Source: Ilumatobacteraceae bacterium (lineage in GTDB: Bacteria; Actinomycetota; Acidimicrobiia; Acidimicrobiales; Ilumatobacteraceae). Taken from it: 34,591 nt of DNA. The notes under the pieces are model-generated. The model had not been told where the DNA came from. It did not search any database and saw nothing but the letters and a program-made list of their open reading frames with translations. This document shows positions 1 to 6,282 of this stretch, piece after piece. How positions within the stretch are numbered: position 1 is the first letter of the stretch; every line of letters starts with the position of its first letter. The stretch is from assembly GCA_009694465.1 (NCBI GenBank), contig SHUW01000005.1, positions 1 to 34,591 of the forward strand. The letters run 5' to 3'. A program made the translations under genes and the position numbers.

Positions 1-1
1 C

Positions 2-775
2 TTTGAGACGGCGGGCAGAGTGCCCGACAAAGTGAGTAAGAAAAAGTTGGTTGAAGATGGTGCTTTGATGGCAGGTGAAAGTACTGACTATCTAGTGGGT
101 GACAATGTGCAACTTGCGGTTGGTCAGGGGCTTTTGGCGGCGTCACCGTTGCAGTTGGCACAGGCGTACGGTGCCCTGGCGAATGGCGGAGATGTCAACC
201 GCCCACTCGTGGGACGGGCCTTACTACAACCTGGAACTCCCAATTCCGACATAGTTGGCTACGCCGATATGAGTCAGGCTGTCGTTGAAACTTTCTTGGC
301 TAACAAAGACACCATTCGTAGTCTGAATATTCCTGACGAAATTCGTGCTCCGATTATCAGAGGACTGACTCGGGTGATTACCGGTCCTGGGGTGACCTTT
401 GGGTCGTATCACTCCACAACGGGAGAGCGTTTGTTTCAGACTTATCCGTATGACATCCTCCCGATTGCTGGAAAAACCGGTACCGCTCAAGGACGCGCTG
501 GACTTCCGTGGAACGACTCATCAGCATTTGGTGCTTTTAGTCTTGATCCCGCTCAGCCGATCGTTGTCACCGCATACTTGGAGAAAAGTGGCTATGGAGC
601 GAAAGCCGCAGCACCTGTAGTGAAATGCATGTTCATGGCGGTAGCAGGCGTGGCCAAGATGGGCGAGGTTTTGCCATCCAACCCGCTTGATATCACTGCC
701 ACTGTTGCTGCTCCGCAAAGGTTGCTTTCCAACAAAAGTTGTTTGGGCGGCGCGGCGTATGGCGGTCGTGACTGA
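2..775 (+). CDS. mrdA: Penicillin-binding protein 2 (class B transpeptidase), C-terminal part
   Basis: Only the C-terminal ~258 residues are present; the frame is open to the left edge, so the start, dimerisation domain and SxxK serine lie outside the window. The visible part is a class B PBP transpeptidase domain: the KTGT box is encoded at 473-484, and upstream is the family's run of small residues leading to SPLQLAQAYGALANGG. The enzyme cross-links peptidoglycan stem peptides on the outer face of the membrane. Its stop codon overlaps the ATG of rodA by one base, and PBP2-RodA is the cognate elongasome transpeptidase/glycosyltransferase pair, so PBP2 (MrdA) is preferred over the division enzyme FtsI. 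There is no C-terminal PASTA domain. In related genomes mreBCD usually lies just upstream, which cannot be checked here. Confidence 0.88.
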   Translation, partial: FETAGRVPDKVSKKKLVEDGALMAGESTDYLVGDNVQLAVGQGLLAASPLQLAQAYGALANGGDVNRPLVGRALLQPGTPNSDIVGYADMSQAVVETFLANKDTIRSLNIPDEIRAPIIRGLTRVITGPGVTFGSYHSTTGERLFQTYPYDILPIAGKTGTAQGRAGLPWNDSSAFGAFSLDPAQPIVVTAYLEKSGYGAKAAAPVVKCMFMAVAGVAKMGEVLPSNPLDITATVAAPQRLLSNKSCLGGAAYGGRD

Positions 776-1938
776 TGAGTCTGCCATTCTTGAATAGGCG
801 ACCCAATTCAGGGCTTGGCAATATTCGATCTGGACCAAGTGATCCCCAGCGCAATATCGACTGGGTGATGTTGGGCTCAATTTTGACGCTGGGAATTATC
901 GGGGTCTTTGCGATTTATAGTGCCACTTTTTGGAAGGTCAATAGTGACCCCTACTGGTTTACTGTTCGCCAGGTTGCGTACCTTATTGTGGCCGCACTGG
1001 CTGCCGCATTCGTGATGTCGTTTGACTATCAGATACTGCGCGAGCGGGCGTATTTCCTCTACGGCTTATGTTTAATAGCGTTGCTCCTAGTTTTGTCGGT
1101 CGGTGCGTTGAAAGGCGGAGCACGATTGTCATTTGACTTTGGACCCATTGCTTTTCAGCCAGCTGAGTTCGCAAAACCGGCGGTGCTGTTGGCGCTCGCA
1201 GCGTTCTACAGCGACTCTCGTGAAGACTCCATGAGTTATTCCAAATTCATCACTGGACTTGTACTCCTCGGCGTGCCGACAGTCTTGATCATTGTTCAAC
1301 CTGACTTAGGGTCGGCTTTTGTTTTGATCGTCGGAGCTTTGAGCATCATGATTATGGCTGGAGCGCGTGTGCGTTATTTGCTTTTGATCAGTTTTTTGAC
1401 CGTGACGACTGTGGCGGCGGCAGTCTTGTCGGGAATCGTGGACCGCTATCAGTTGAAGCGAATTACGGCCTTCATCAACCAGAACTCCACGGACGAAGAT
1501 TTGGCTCGCTATGTCTTTCAGGTGCGCTATGCCAAAAGGGCCGTGGCCACGGGTGGCTGGTTTGGCAAGGGCTACCTTCAGGCGCCGCTGACAAATGGCA
1601 AATTCATTCCAGTGCAGCAAAGCGATTTCATTTTTTCCGCTATCGGTGAACAGTTCGGCATGCTCGGCGGGGGAGTCGTTTTGGGTCTCTTCGCTCTGTT
1701 GCTGTTTCGAATCTGGAGGGTCGGACACCTCAGTAAAGACCTCTTTGGGGCGTATATCTGCGCAGGGGTTTTCGGAGTTCTGCTCTGGCATGTTTTCCAG
1801 AATGTTGGGATGACCATGGGGATTATGCCCGTGACGGGGGTACCCCTGCCCTTTGTCAGTTACGGAGGGTCTTCACTTGTTTCCTTCGCCGTCATGATTG
1901 CGCTTGTTGAGAATGTTCATATGCGGCGGATGCGCTGA
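775..1938 (+). CDS. rodA: RodA, SEDS-family peptidoglycan glycosyltransferase
   Basis: 387 aa polytopic membrane protein (about 10 hydrophobic segments). SEDS landmarks are present: FQPAEFAK at residues 127-134, QPDLGS at 175-180, SDFIF at 283-287 containing the conserved extracellular-loop Asp (D284) required for polymerase activity, NVGM at 343-346 and PFVSYGGSS at 359-367. RodA polymerises lipid II into glycan strands together with PBP2. Its ATG shares one base with the PBP2 stop (TGATG), indicating translational coupling. FtsW is the alternative paralogue; adjacency to PBP2 and to the RNase E/G-rplU-rpmA block favours RodA. The ~30-residue N-terminal cytoplasmic tail is polar. Confidence 0.92.
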   Translation: MSLPFLNRRPNSGLGNIRSGPSDPQRNIDWVMLGSILTLGIIGVFAIYSATFWKVNSDPYWFTVRQVAYLIVAALAAAFVMSFDYQILRERAYFLYGLCLIALLLVLSVGALKGGARLSFDFGPIAFQPAEFAKPAVLLALAAFYSDSREDSMSYSKFITGLVLLGVPTVLIIVQPDLGSAFVLIVGALSIMIMAGARVRYLLLISFLTVTTVAAAVLSGIVDRYQLKRITAFINQNSTDEDLARYVFQVRYAKRAVATGGWFGKGYLQAPLTNGKFIPVQQSDFIFSAIGEQFGMLGGGVVLGLFALLLFRIWRVGHLSKDLFGAYICAGVFGVLLWHVFQNVGMTMGIMPVTGVPLPFVSYGGSSLVSFAVMIALVENVHMRRMR

Positions 1939-1948
1939 AAATCCCCAG

Positions 1949-1968
1949 AAGTGCCACGTCAGGCACTT
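1949..1968 (+). repeat. Perfect 7-bp inverted repeat just after rodA
   Basis: AAGTGCC, a 6-nt loop and GGCACTT form a perfect hairpin 10 bp after the rodA stop. There is no T-tract after it, so it is not a standard intrinsic terminator. It could be a processing or pausing structure or an operator. Its right arm overlaps a perfect DnaA-box consensus. Confidence 0.5.
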
Positions 1969-1975
1969 ATCCACA
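1967..1975 (+). promoter_or_regulatory. Perfect DnaA-box consensus (isolated)
   Basis: TTATCCACA matches the high-affinity DnaA box exactly. It stands alone in a non-coding spacer and overlaps the right arm of the 1949-1968 hairpin. A single 9-mer match is expected about once per four windows of this size by chance, so function is uncertain. Confidence 0.25.
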
Positions 1976-2017
1976 GGCTCACAGGTCGATAAGTATCCCT
2001 TTGGGCAGGGGTGGCGG

Positions 2018-2023
2018 TACAAT
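2018..2023 (+). promoter_or_regulatory. Candidate -10 element TACAAT before the RNase E/G gene
   Basis: TACAAT matches TAnnnT and differs from TATAAT at one position. No convincing -35 is visible 16-18 bp upstream. Transcription would start near 2030, giving either a long leader for the nuclease gene or a near-leaderless message for the doubtful ORF at 2033. Confidence 0.35.
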
Positions 2024-2262
2024 CGGCTAAACATGACATCGCTCTGGTCGCGGCTTGAACCGTTCCTGGTAAGGGTGCGCCAACTAGCCAACCGACAAGG
2101 GCCCCAGATCCTCGTTGGGAATCTGGATGAGCGCTCCACTGCCCTGACTGCTTGTGCGGTCGCGTGGCACATTGATCTGTCTCAGCAAAATGTCTTGGAT
2201 ATTCCGGCGCTTCCCAGCGCGGGGCTATTACCCCTTCACCATCGAATTGAGCGAGATACGGA

Positions 2263-2276
2263 GCACAGTTCTGTGC
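2263..2276 (+). repeat. Hairpin 1 upstream of the RNase E/G gene
   Basis: GCACAG and CTGTGC flank a TT, so RNA would fold as a 5-bp stem with a 4-nt loop. It lies 52 nt before the start codon of the nuclease gene and pairs with the stronger hairpin at 2289-2310 as part of the putative leader. Confidence 0.45.
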
Positions 2277-2288
2277 CCGTGACCCGCA

Positions 2289-2310
2289 AAGCGCACCTTC
2301 GAGTGCGCTT
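2289..2310 (+). repeat. Hairpin 2 immediately upstream of the RNase E/G ribosome-binding site
   Basis: AAGCGCAC and GTGCGCTT form a perfect 8-bp stem around CTTCGA (UUCG-containing loop). The stem ends one base before the AGAGAGGAAA Shine-Dalgarno region and 18 bases before the ATG. There is no downstream T-tract, so a role in translation or mRNA turnover is more likely than termination. Confidence 0.55.
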
Positions 2311-2327
2311 AAGAGAGGAAACTTCCC

Positions 2328-4352
2328 ATGAACGAGTCACTATTCCCCGACGACAGTCACGAGCCAGAAGCGGTTTCGCAGTCATCTGAATCGCCAGAAT
2401 CGCCAGAATTATCTGAATCATCTGTGACGTCCGACAGCCCACACAAAAAGCGTCGTCGCGGATCACGTGGGGGGCGTGGGCGAACACGTCCTGCGGGTGC
2501 TCCTGAGTCTGCTGAAGACGGAGATGATTTTGAAGACGGCGATCTTGAGGACGGCGATTCTGCGGATGACGATTTTGCGGATGACGATGATCTTGAAGAT
2601 GGCGATTTTGAAGATGATGTAACTGTTGATGAATCAGCAGAGTTGCCCGGTGTGGCACTTGATTTTGAATTACCAGAGCGTATGAGTGAGGGGCGGCCCG
2701 ACGCAGATGTCGCCGAGGCAGCCTTGGTTCAACGGCCGAAAATCGGGGACACTCGATCAAGTTCAGTTCCCGCGACTCCGCCACTATCGGCTCAAGGCCC
2801 GCGTGGCGTTACGATGCCCGGAGGCACTCGCGCCGGTGGACCTCGTCCGGGGGAGCGTCGCGCCAAGGGTCGAACGGCAGCGCCCAAAAATTCTTCCGAG
2901 GTTGCCGGTGAAACGGTGGAGAACCCAGTTGATGGTGCTGCGGTTGAAGGTTCAGGCGCCGATGCACCCGCAAAGAAAAAGCGTAAGCGCAACAATAAAG
3001 CTCGCGGTGGCGCAGATATTCGTCACAACGACCGAACCGATGCTGATGTCGTTGAGCGCCGCCGAGGTCGTGAACGCAATGGGCGTCCGATCGGGCGTTA
3101 CTTTATGGCCGTGCAAGTGCGTGCCGACATTACCCAAGTGGCGGTCATGGAGGGGCGCAGCCTGATCGAGCATTACGTGAGTCGTCCCGCAGACGATGAA
3201 TCGCAGATTCACGGAAATATTTATGTCGGAAAAGTGCAAAATATCTTGCCTGGTATGGAAGCGGCTTTTGTTGACATCGGCACGCAGAAAAACGCAGTTC
3301 TTTATCGCGGTGATGTGCAATATGACGCCGAGGACATTGTGGATAGTGAGCCACGTATTGAGCAGATCCTCAAGGGTAAGCAACTCATCGTGTGTCAGAT
3401 CACTAAGAACCCAATCGGTCTGAAGGGGGCACGTCTGACACAAGAAGTCTCCTTGGCTGGTCGTTTTGTCGTTTTGATTCCGAACTCAAGGACCTACGGC
3501 ATCTCGAAGCGTTTGCCTGATGATGTGCGTAAACGATTGCGCAGCATTCTTGACCGCGTCAAACCAGAACAGCATGGGTTGATTGTGCGAACGGCAGCCG
3601 AAGCCGCTACTGAACATGAATTACATGCCGATATGACGCGCCTATTGGATCAGTGGGCTGCGATTGAAGCCAAGGCCGCCAAAGCTGGTGGGCCCACGCT
3701 GTTATATCGCGAACCTCCACTCGCTGTGCGAGTGATTCGCGAAGAGTTCAACTCGGATTATCGAGGGGTCATTATTGACGATCGTCAACTCTTTGAAGAT
3801 GTGCATTCTTATGTTTCAGCCTTTAATCCGGAGCTTGCTGATCGTGTTGAATATTTTGATCCAGCCGTCGAGGGATTGCCGATTTTTGAGAAAAACCATG
3901 TGCATGAGCAGATCCACAAAGCTTTGGATCGCAAAGTTTGGTTGCCCTCTGGGGGCTCTTTGATTATTGAGCACACCGAAGCCCTCACCGTTATTGACGT
4001 CAATACGGGTCGCAATGTGGGTACCTCGAACCTGGAGGCCACAGTCTTCGCCAACAACCTTGAGGCGGCCGAGGAGGTCGCCCATCAACTGCGGTTACGC
4101 GATATTGGCGGCATCATCGTCATTGACTTCATTGACATGGAGATCAAGGAAAACCGCCGCAAGGTGGTCGATGCCTTCAAGTCCGCTCTGTCTCGCGATA
4201 AGACCAGAACTCAGGTTTTTGACATTTCTGAACTCGGTCTAGTGGAAATGACTCGCAAGCGGATCGGCGAGGGATTGCTCACCAATTTCGCTGATCAGTG
4301 CCCTAATTGTGAGGGTCGCGGGATTCAAGTGAACCACGATTTGCTGAACTGA
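2328..4352 (+). CDS. rng: Ribonuclease E/G family endoribonuclease
   Basis: 674 aa. Residues 1-250 are predicted disordered: an acidic Asp/Glu/Gly-rich stretch (about 63-97) followed by Pro/Ala/Arg-rich and KKKRKRNNK-type basic patches. An S1 RNA-binding domain follows (about 255-340, with GNIYVGKVQNILPGMEAAFVD). The catalytic region carries IDVNTGR (Asp557) and IVIDF (Asp600), the Mg2+-binding aspartate pair of the RNase E/G family, and the C-terminal CPNC (Cys658, Cys661) forms the Zn-link used for dimerisation. The protein ends right after the Zn-link region, so it lacks the C-terminal degradosome scaffold of E. coli RNase E; disorder has been placed N-terminally instead, as in other actinobacterial homologues. 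The ATG at 2328 follows AGAGAGGAAA. It endonucleolytically processes mRNA and rRNA precursors. Its stop overlaps an ATG that could extend rplU upstream. Confidence 0.92.
   Translation: MNESLFPDDSHEPEAVSQSSESPESPELSESSVTSDSPHKKRRRGSRGGRGRTRPAGAPESAEDGDDFEDGDLEDGDSADDDFADDDDLEDGDFEDDVTVDESAELPGVALDFELPERMSEGRPDADVAEAALVQRPKIGDTRSSSVPATPPLSAQGPRGVTMPGGTRAGGPRPGERRAKGRTAAPKNSSEVAGETVENPVDGAAVEGSGADAPAKKKRKRNNKARGGADIRHNDRTDADVVERRRGRERNGRPIGRYFMAVQVRADITQVAVMEGRSLIEHYVSRPADDESQIHGNIYVGKVQNILPGMEAAFVDIGTQKNAVLYRGDVQYDAEDIVDSEPRIEQILKGKQLIVCQITKNPIGLKGARLTQEVSLAGRFVVLIPNSRTYGISKRLPDDVRKRLRSILDRVKPEQHGLIVRTAAEAATEHELHADMTRLLDQWAAIEAKAAKAGGPTLLYREPPLAVRVIREEFNSDYRGVIIDDRQLFEDVHSYVSAFNPELADRVEYFDPAVEGLPIFEKNHVHEQIHKALDRKVWLPSGGSLIIEHTEALTVIDVNTGRNVGTSNLEATVFANNLEAAEEVAHQLRLRDIGGIIVIDFIDMEIKENRRKVVDAFKSALSRDKTRTQVFDISELGLVEMTRKRIGEGLLTNFADQCPNCEGRGIQVNHDLLN
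2514..2618 (+). repeat. Degenerate Asp-rich codon repeat inside the RNase E/G gene
   Basis: Imperfect tandem GAT/GAC/GAA units encode alternating DGD, DDF and EDG tripeptides (residues about 63-97). The repeat is in frame and coding; slippage here could vary the length of the acidic tail between strains. Confidence 0.55.
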
Positions 4353-4373
4353 TGACGAGTCCTGACGGTGGCG

Positions 4374-4403
4374 TTGTTATTGGGTCATTATTGCAGGTAG
4401 AGT
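4374..4403 (+). promoter_or_regulatory. Candidate promoter for rplU-rpmA
   Basis: TTGTTA (4374-4379) and TAGAGT (4398-4403) are separated by 18 bp and precede the L21 start codon by 11 bp. This would give the two ribosomal-protein genes a transcript independent of the upstream nuclease gene. The -10 match is partial. Confidence 0.35.
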
Positions 4404-4414
4404 CGCAATTCGCT

Positions 4415-4726
4415 ATGTACGCAGTGATCGCAACCGGTGGCAAACAGGTCCGAGTGGCCGAGGGCCAGCAAGTGCATGTAGAACTTCTCGGCCTCGAACA
4501 GGGTGCCGAGGTGGACTTCACGCCCGTGCTGGTCGTCGACGGCAGTACCGTTCTCGCCACACCTACCCAACTCGCCGGATCGAAAGTTTCGGGTCGCATT
4601 GTCGGCTCGGCTTCTGGTCCTAAAATCAACGGCTTTGTCTATAAGCGCCGCACTAATCAGCGCCGTCGTTATGGTCACCGCCAGCACTATCAGGTGGTCG
4701 AGATCACCTCAATCGTGAAAGGCTGA
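4415..4726 (+). CDS. rplU: 50S ribosomal protein L21
   Basis: 103 aa, the normal bacterial L21 length, starting MYAVIATGGKQ, the hallmark N-terminus. Conserved blocks GRIVGSASGPKI and YKRRTNQRRRYGHRQ are present; the latter is the basic rRNA-binding segment. The frame is open upstream to an ATG at 4352 that overlaps the nuclease stop, but the extra 21 residues are unlike L21, so ATG 4415 is chosen. L21 binds 23S rRNA domain I in the large subunit. It is followed after 3 bp by rpmA, the near-universal L21-L27 pair. Confidence 0.95.
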   Translation: MYAVIATGGKQVRVAEGQQVHVELLGLEQGAEVDFTPVLVVDGSTVLATPTQLAGSKVSGRIVGSASGPKINGFVYKRRTNQRRRYGHRQHYQVVEITSIVKG

Positions 4727-4729
4727 CAC

Positions 4730-4984
4730 ATGTCGAAGACTAAAGGCGGCGGTTCTACAAGGAACGGCCGTGACTCAAACGCACAACGCCTCGGCGTAAA
4801 ATCTTTTGGTGGAACTTCAATTACTGCTGGAACGATTTTGATCCGCCAGCGTGGCACCACTTTCCATGCAGGTAAAAATGTAGGCCGTGGCGGCGATGAC
4901 ACATTGTTCGCTTTAGTCGATGGAACTGTTCAGTTCGGTAGCCGTAAAGGGCGCCGAGTGATTGATGTGGTTCCAGCCGAATAG
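4730..4984 (+). CDS. rpmA: 50S ribosomal protein L27
   Basis: 84 aa with the classic N-terminus [20 protein letters not shown], which reaches toward the peptidyl-transferase centre and contacts tRNA. There is no Firmicutes-type cleavable N-terminal extension. GAAAGG 4717-4722 sits just before the ATG and overlaps the end of rplU, consistent with coupling. An intrinsic terminator follows within 25 bp, making rpmA the last gene of the transcription unit. Confidence 0.96.
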   Translation: MSKTKGGGSTRNGRDSNAQRLGVKSFGGTSITAGTILIRQRGTTFHAGKNVGRGGDDTLFALVDGTVQFGSRKGRRVIDVVPAE

Positions 4985-5007
4985 GTCTTTTCATATTTGG
5001 TATTTTT

Positions 5008-5037
5008 AAACGACCGCCTTCGGGCGGTCGTTTTGTA
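5008..5037 (+). terminator. Intrinsic terminator after rpmA
   Basis: AAACGACCGCC, a TTCG tetraloop and GGCGGTCGTTT give an 11-bp perfect stem followed by further T residues. A/T-rich sequence flanks both sides (the left flank carries TATTTTTAAA), so it can also serve the convergent dgt gene on the minus strand. It is the only clear rho-independent terminator in the window. Confidence 0.92.
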
Positions 5038-5049
5038 TCTCAGGACATG

Positions 5050-6213
5050 TCAGACGTCAATGCCTTGCGGGAGGCGATCCTCGCTCCATCCAAGGAGCAC
5101 CGCTCCTTGACGGCATGCGAAACGGTCAGTCATGCCAGCCACATATCCCACAGCGGAGTGCTGCGCTTGGGTTGAACCACTTGTGAAACGCAGATCTTCG
5201 GGGAGATGGTCTGGCGAAACGGTGTAGAACTCCACGAGAGCACGTAAGAGTGCGATGACTTGATCTGCTTGGTGACGACTTTCGGGTCGCAGATACACCT
5301 CTTCGTAGTTGAACTTGCGAAAAGCAGCGAGAGCTTCGGCAATATCTGGCTCCATGCCGATGCGACCAGTCTTCATCGCGGCCTGCACCATTGAGGTAAT
5401 GAAAGTACCGAGCTGCTGCGAACGAGTGGTGCCACAACGTGATTTCACTAATGGTGGTAATTGATCGGGGGTAACGATCCCAGCATCAACTGCATCCTCA
5501 AAGTCATGACATACATAAGCAATACGATCAGCCCAACTGACTACTTCGCCTTCAGGAGTTGCCGGTGCGGGGCGACTCCACGAATGGTTGCGGATTCCGT
5601 TGAGGGTCTCGATACACAAATTGAGTGGTACGAGGGTCACGTCTGCACCCCACACCGCGTGATCAAAGCCACCCTCAATGTACGGCGCTAATGCATCCTC
5701 GCTGGCATGGCCACCAGGTCCATGACCGCAATCATGGCCGAGGGCGATGGCCTCAGTGAGCGTGACATTGAGTCCGAGTGGGCGGGCAACAGAGGCGGCC
5801 ACCTGGGCGACTTCGATGGCATGTGTGAGGCGCGTCCGTTGGTGATCATCGGGGAATACGAATACTTGTGTTTTGCCTGCCAGTCGGCGAAATGCCGGAG
5901 CGTGCAGAATACGATCGCGATCGCGTTCAAAACATGTGCGAAATGGATCGGCTTGTTCGGCAATGGCCCGATTGCCAGCGTCAAATGAACGTGTCGCTAA
6001 GCGACTTAAAGATGAGTCCTCGGCCTCTTCTCGTTCTGAACGGGAGCGATGTTGAACTGAGCCAGTTCCTGCCCACGAGTCGGCATGGGCCAAGGTCACT
6101 CCAGATCCAGTGTCTGAGCCGGCCATTGTGCTAGCCCAGCGTTCGGCCCGTTCCTGCATATCTGGATCCGTATGAGGGCTGTCGTTAGGTGATGTCAAAG
6201 GATCGTCGCTCAC
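5050..6213 (-). CDS. dgt: dGTP triphosphohydrolase-like HD-domain protein
   Basis: 387 aa. The HD-domain metal ligands are visible: His131 (RLTHAIEVAQ), His160-Asp161 (LGHDCGHGPGGH) and Asp229 (SWADRIAYVCHD), preceded by the family signature FERDRDRILHAPAFRRLAGKTQV (about 95-117). These enzymes hydrolyse dNTPs to deoxynucleosides and triphosphate and help set dNTP pools. The GTG at 6213 gives a polar ~90-residue N-terminus that is longer than usual; a perfectly placed TATTGT 6 nt upstream supports that start as a leaderless one, while the in-frame ATG at 6159 (Met19) is the main alternative. Divergent from obgE; convergent with rpmA across the shared terminator. Confidence 0.87.
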   Translation of the reverse strand: MSDDPLTSPNDSPHTDPDMQERAERWASTMAGSDTGSGVTLAHADSWAGTGSVQHRSRSEREEAEDSSLSRLATRSFDAGNRAIAEQADPFRTCFERDRDRILHAPAFRRLAGKTQVFVFPDDHQRTRLTHAIEVAQVAASVARPLGLNVTLTEAIALGHDCGHGPGGHASEDALAPYIEGGFDHAVWGADVTLVPLNLCIETLNGIRNHSWSRPAPATPEGEVVSWADRIAYVCHDFEDAVDAGIVTPDQLPPLVKSRCGTTRSQQLGTFITSMVQAAMKTGRIGMEPDIAEALAAFRKFNYEEVYLRPESRHQADQVIALLRALVEFYTVSPDHLPEDLRFTSGSTQAQHSAVGYVAGMTDRFACRQGAVLLGWSEDRLPQGIDV

Positions 6214-6219
6214 GCCACA

Positions 6220-6225
6220 ACAATA
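6220..6225 (-). promoter_or_regulatory. -10 element of a leaderless dgt transcript
   Basis: On the minus strand TATTGT lies exactly 6 nt before the GTG start of dgt. That is the spacing expected if transcription starts at the first base of the start codon. Confidence 0.5.
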
Positions 6226-6282
6226 CGTCGGGGGTGTGGGTGTTGGTGGAGGTATCGTAGAAGTTCATAGTGAGAGGTCGCA

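Larger units (their letters stand above)
1939..2327 (+). other. 389-bp spacer between rodA and the RNase E/G gene; probable structured 5' leader
   Basis: No gene is convincing here. From left to right the spacer holds a 7-bp inverted repeat (1949-1968), a DnaA-box match (1967-1975), a -10-like TACAAT (2018-2023), and two tight hairpins (2263-2276 and 2289-2310) directly before the ribosome-binding site AGAGAGGAAA (about 2311-2320) of the nuclease gene. An open frame from ATG 2033 to 2389 crosses it, but the end of that frame is the hairpin region and the start of the nuclease gene. A transcript from the 2018 hexamer would have a ~300-nt leader, reminiscent of the long autoregulatory rne leader of E. 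coli; that analogy is inference. Confidence 0.45.
2033..2389 (+). other. Doubtful 118-codon ORF in the nuclease leader
   Basis: An ATG 9 nt after TACAAT opens a 118-codon frame that ends 62 bases inside the RNase E/G gene. The predicted product is basic and Arg/His-rich with no domain I recognise, no membrane segment and no signal peptide. Its last third is specified by the hairpin region and by the first codons of the nuclease in another frame, which argues against a real protein. A short leader peptide or a shadow of a structured leader are both possible; I favour the leader. Confidence 0.15.

Noticed and set aside
2236-2784. Minus-strand frame of 182 codons rich in His, Gln and Arg
   Set aside because: It is the antisense of the Asp/Glu codon repeats of the RNase E/G N-terminus; the composition is a by-product of that repeat.
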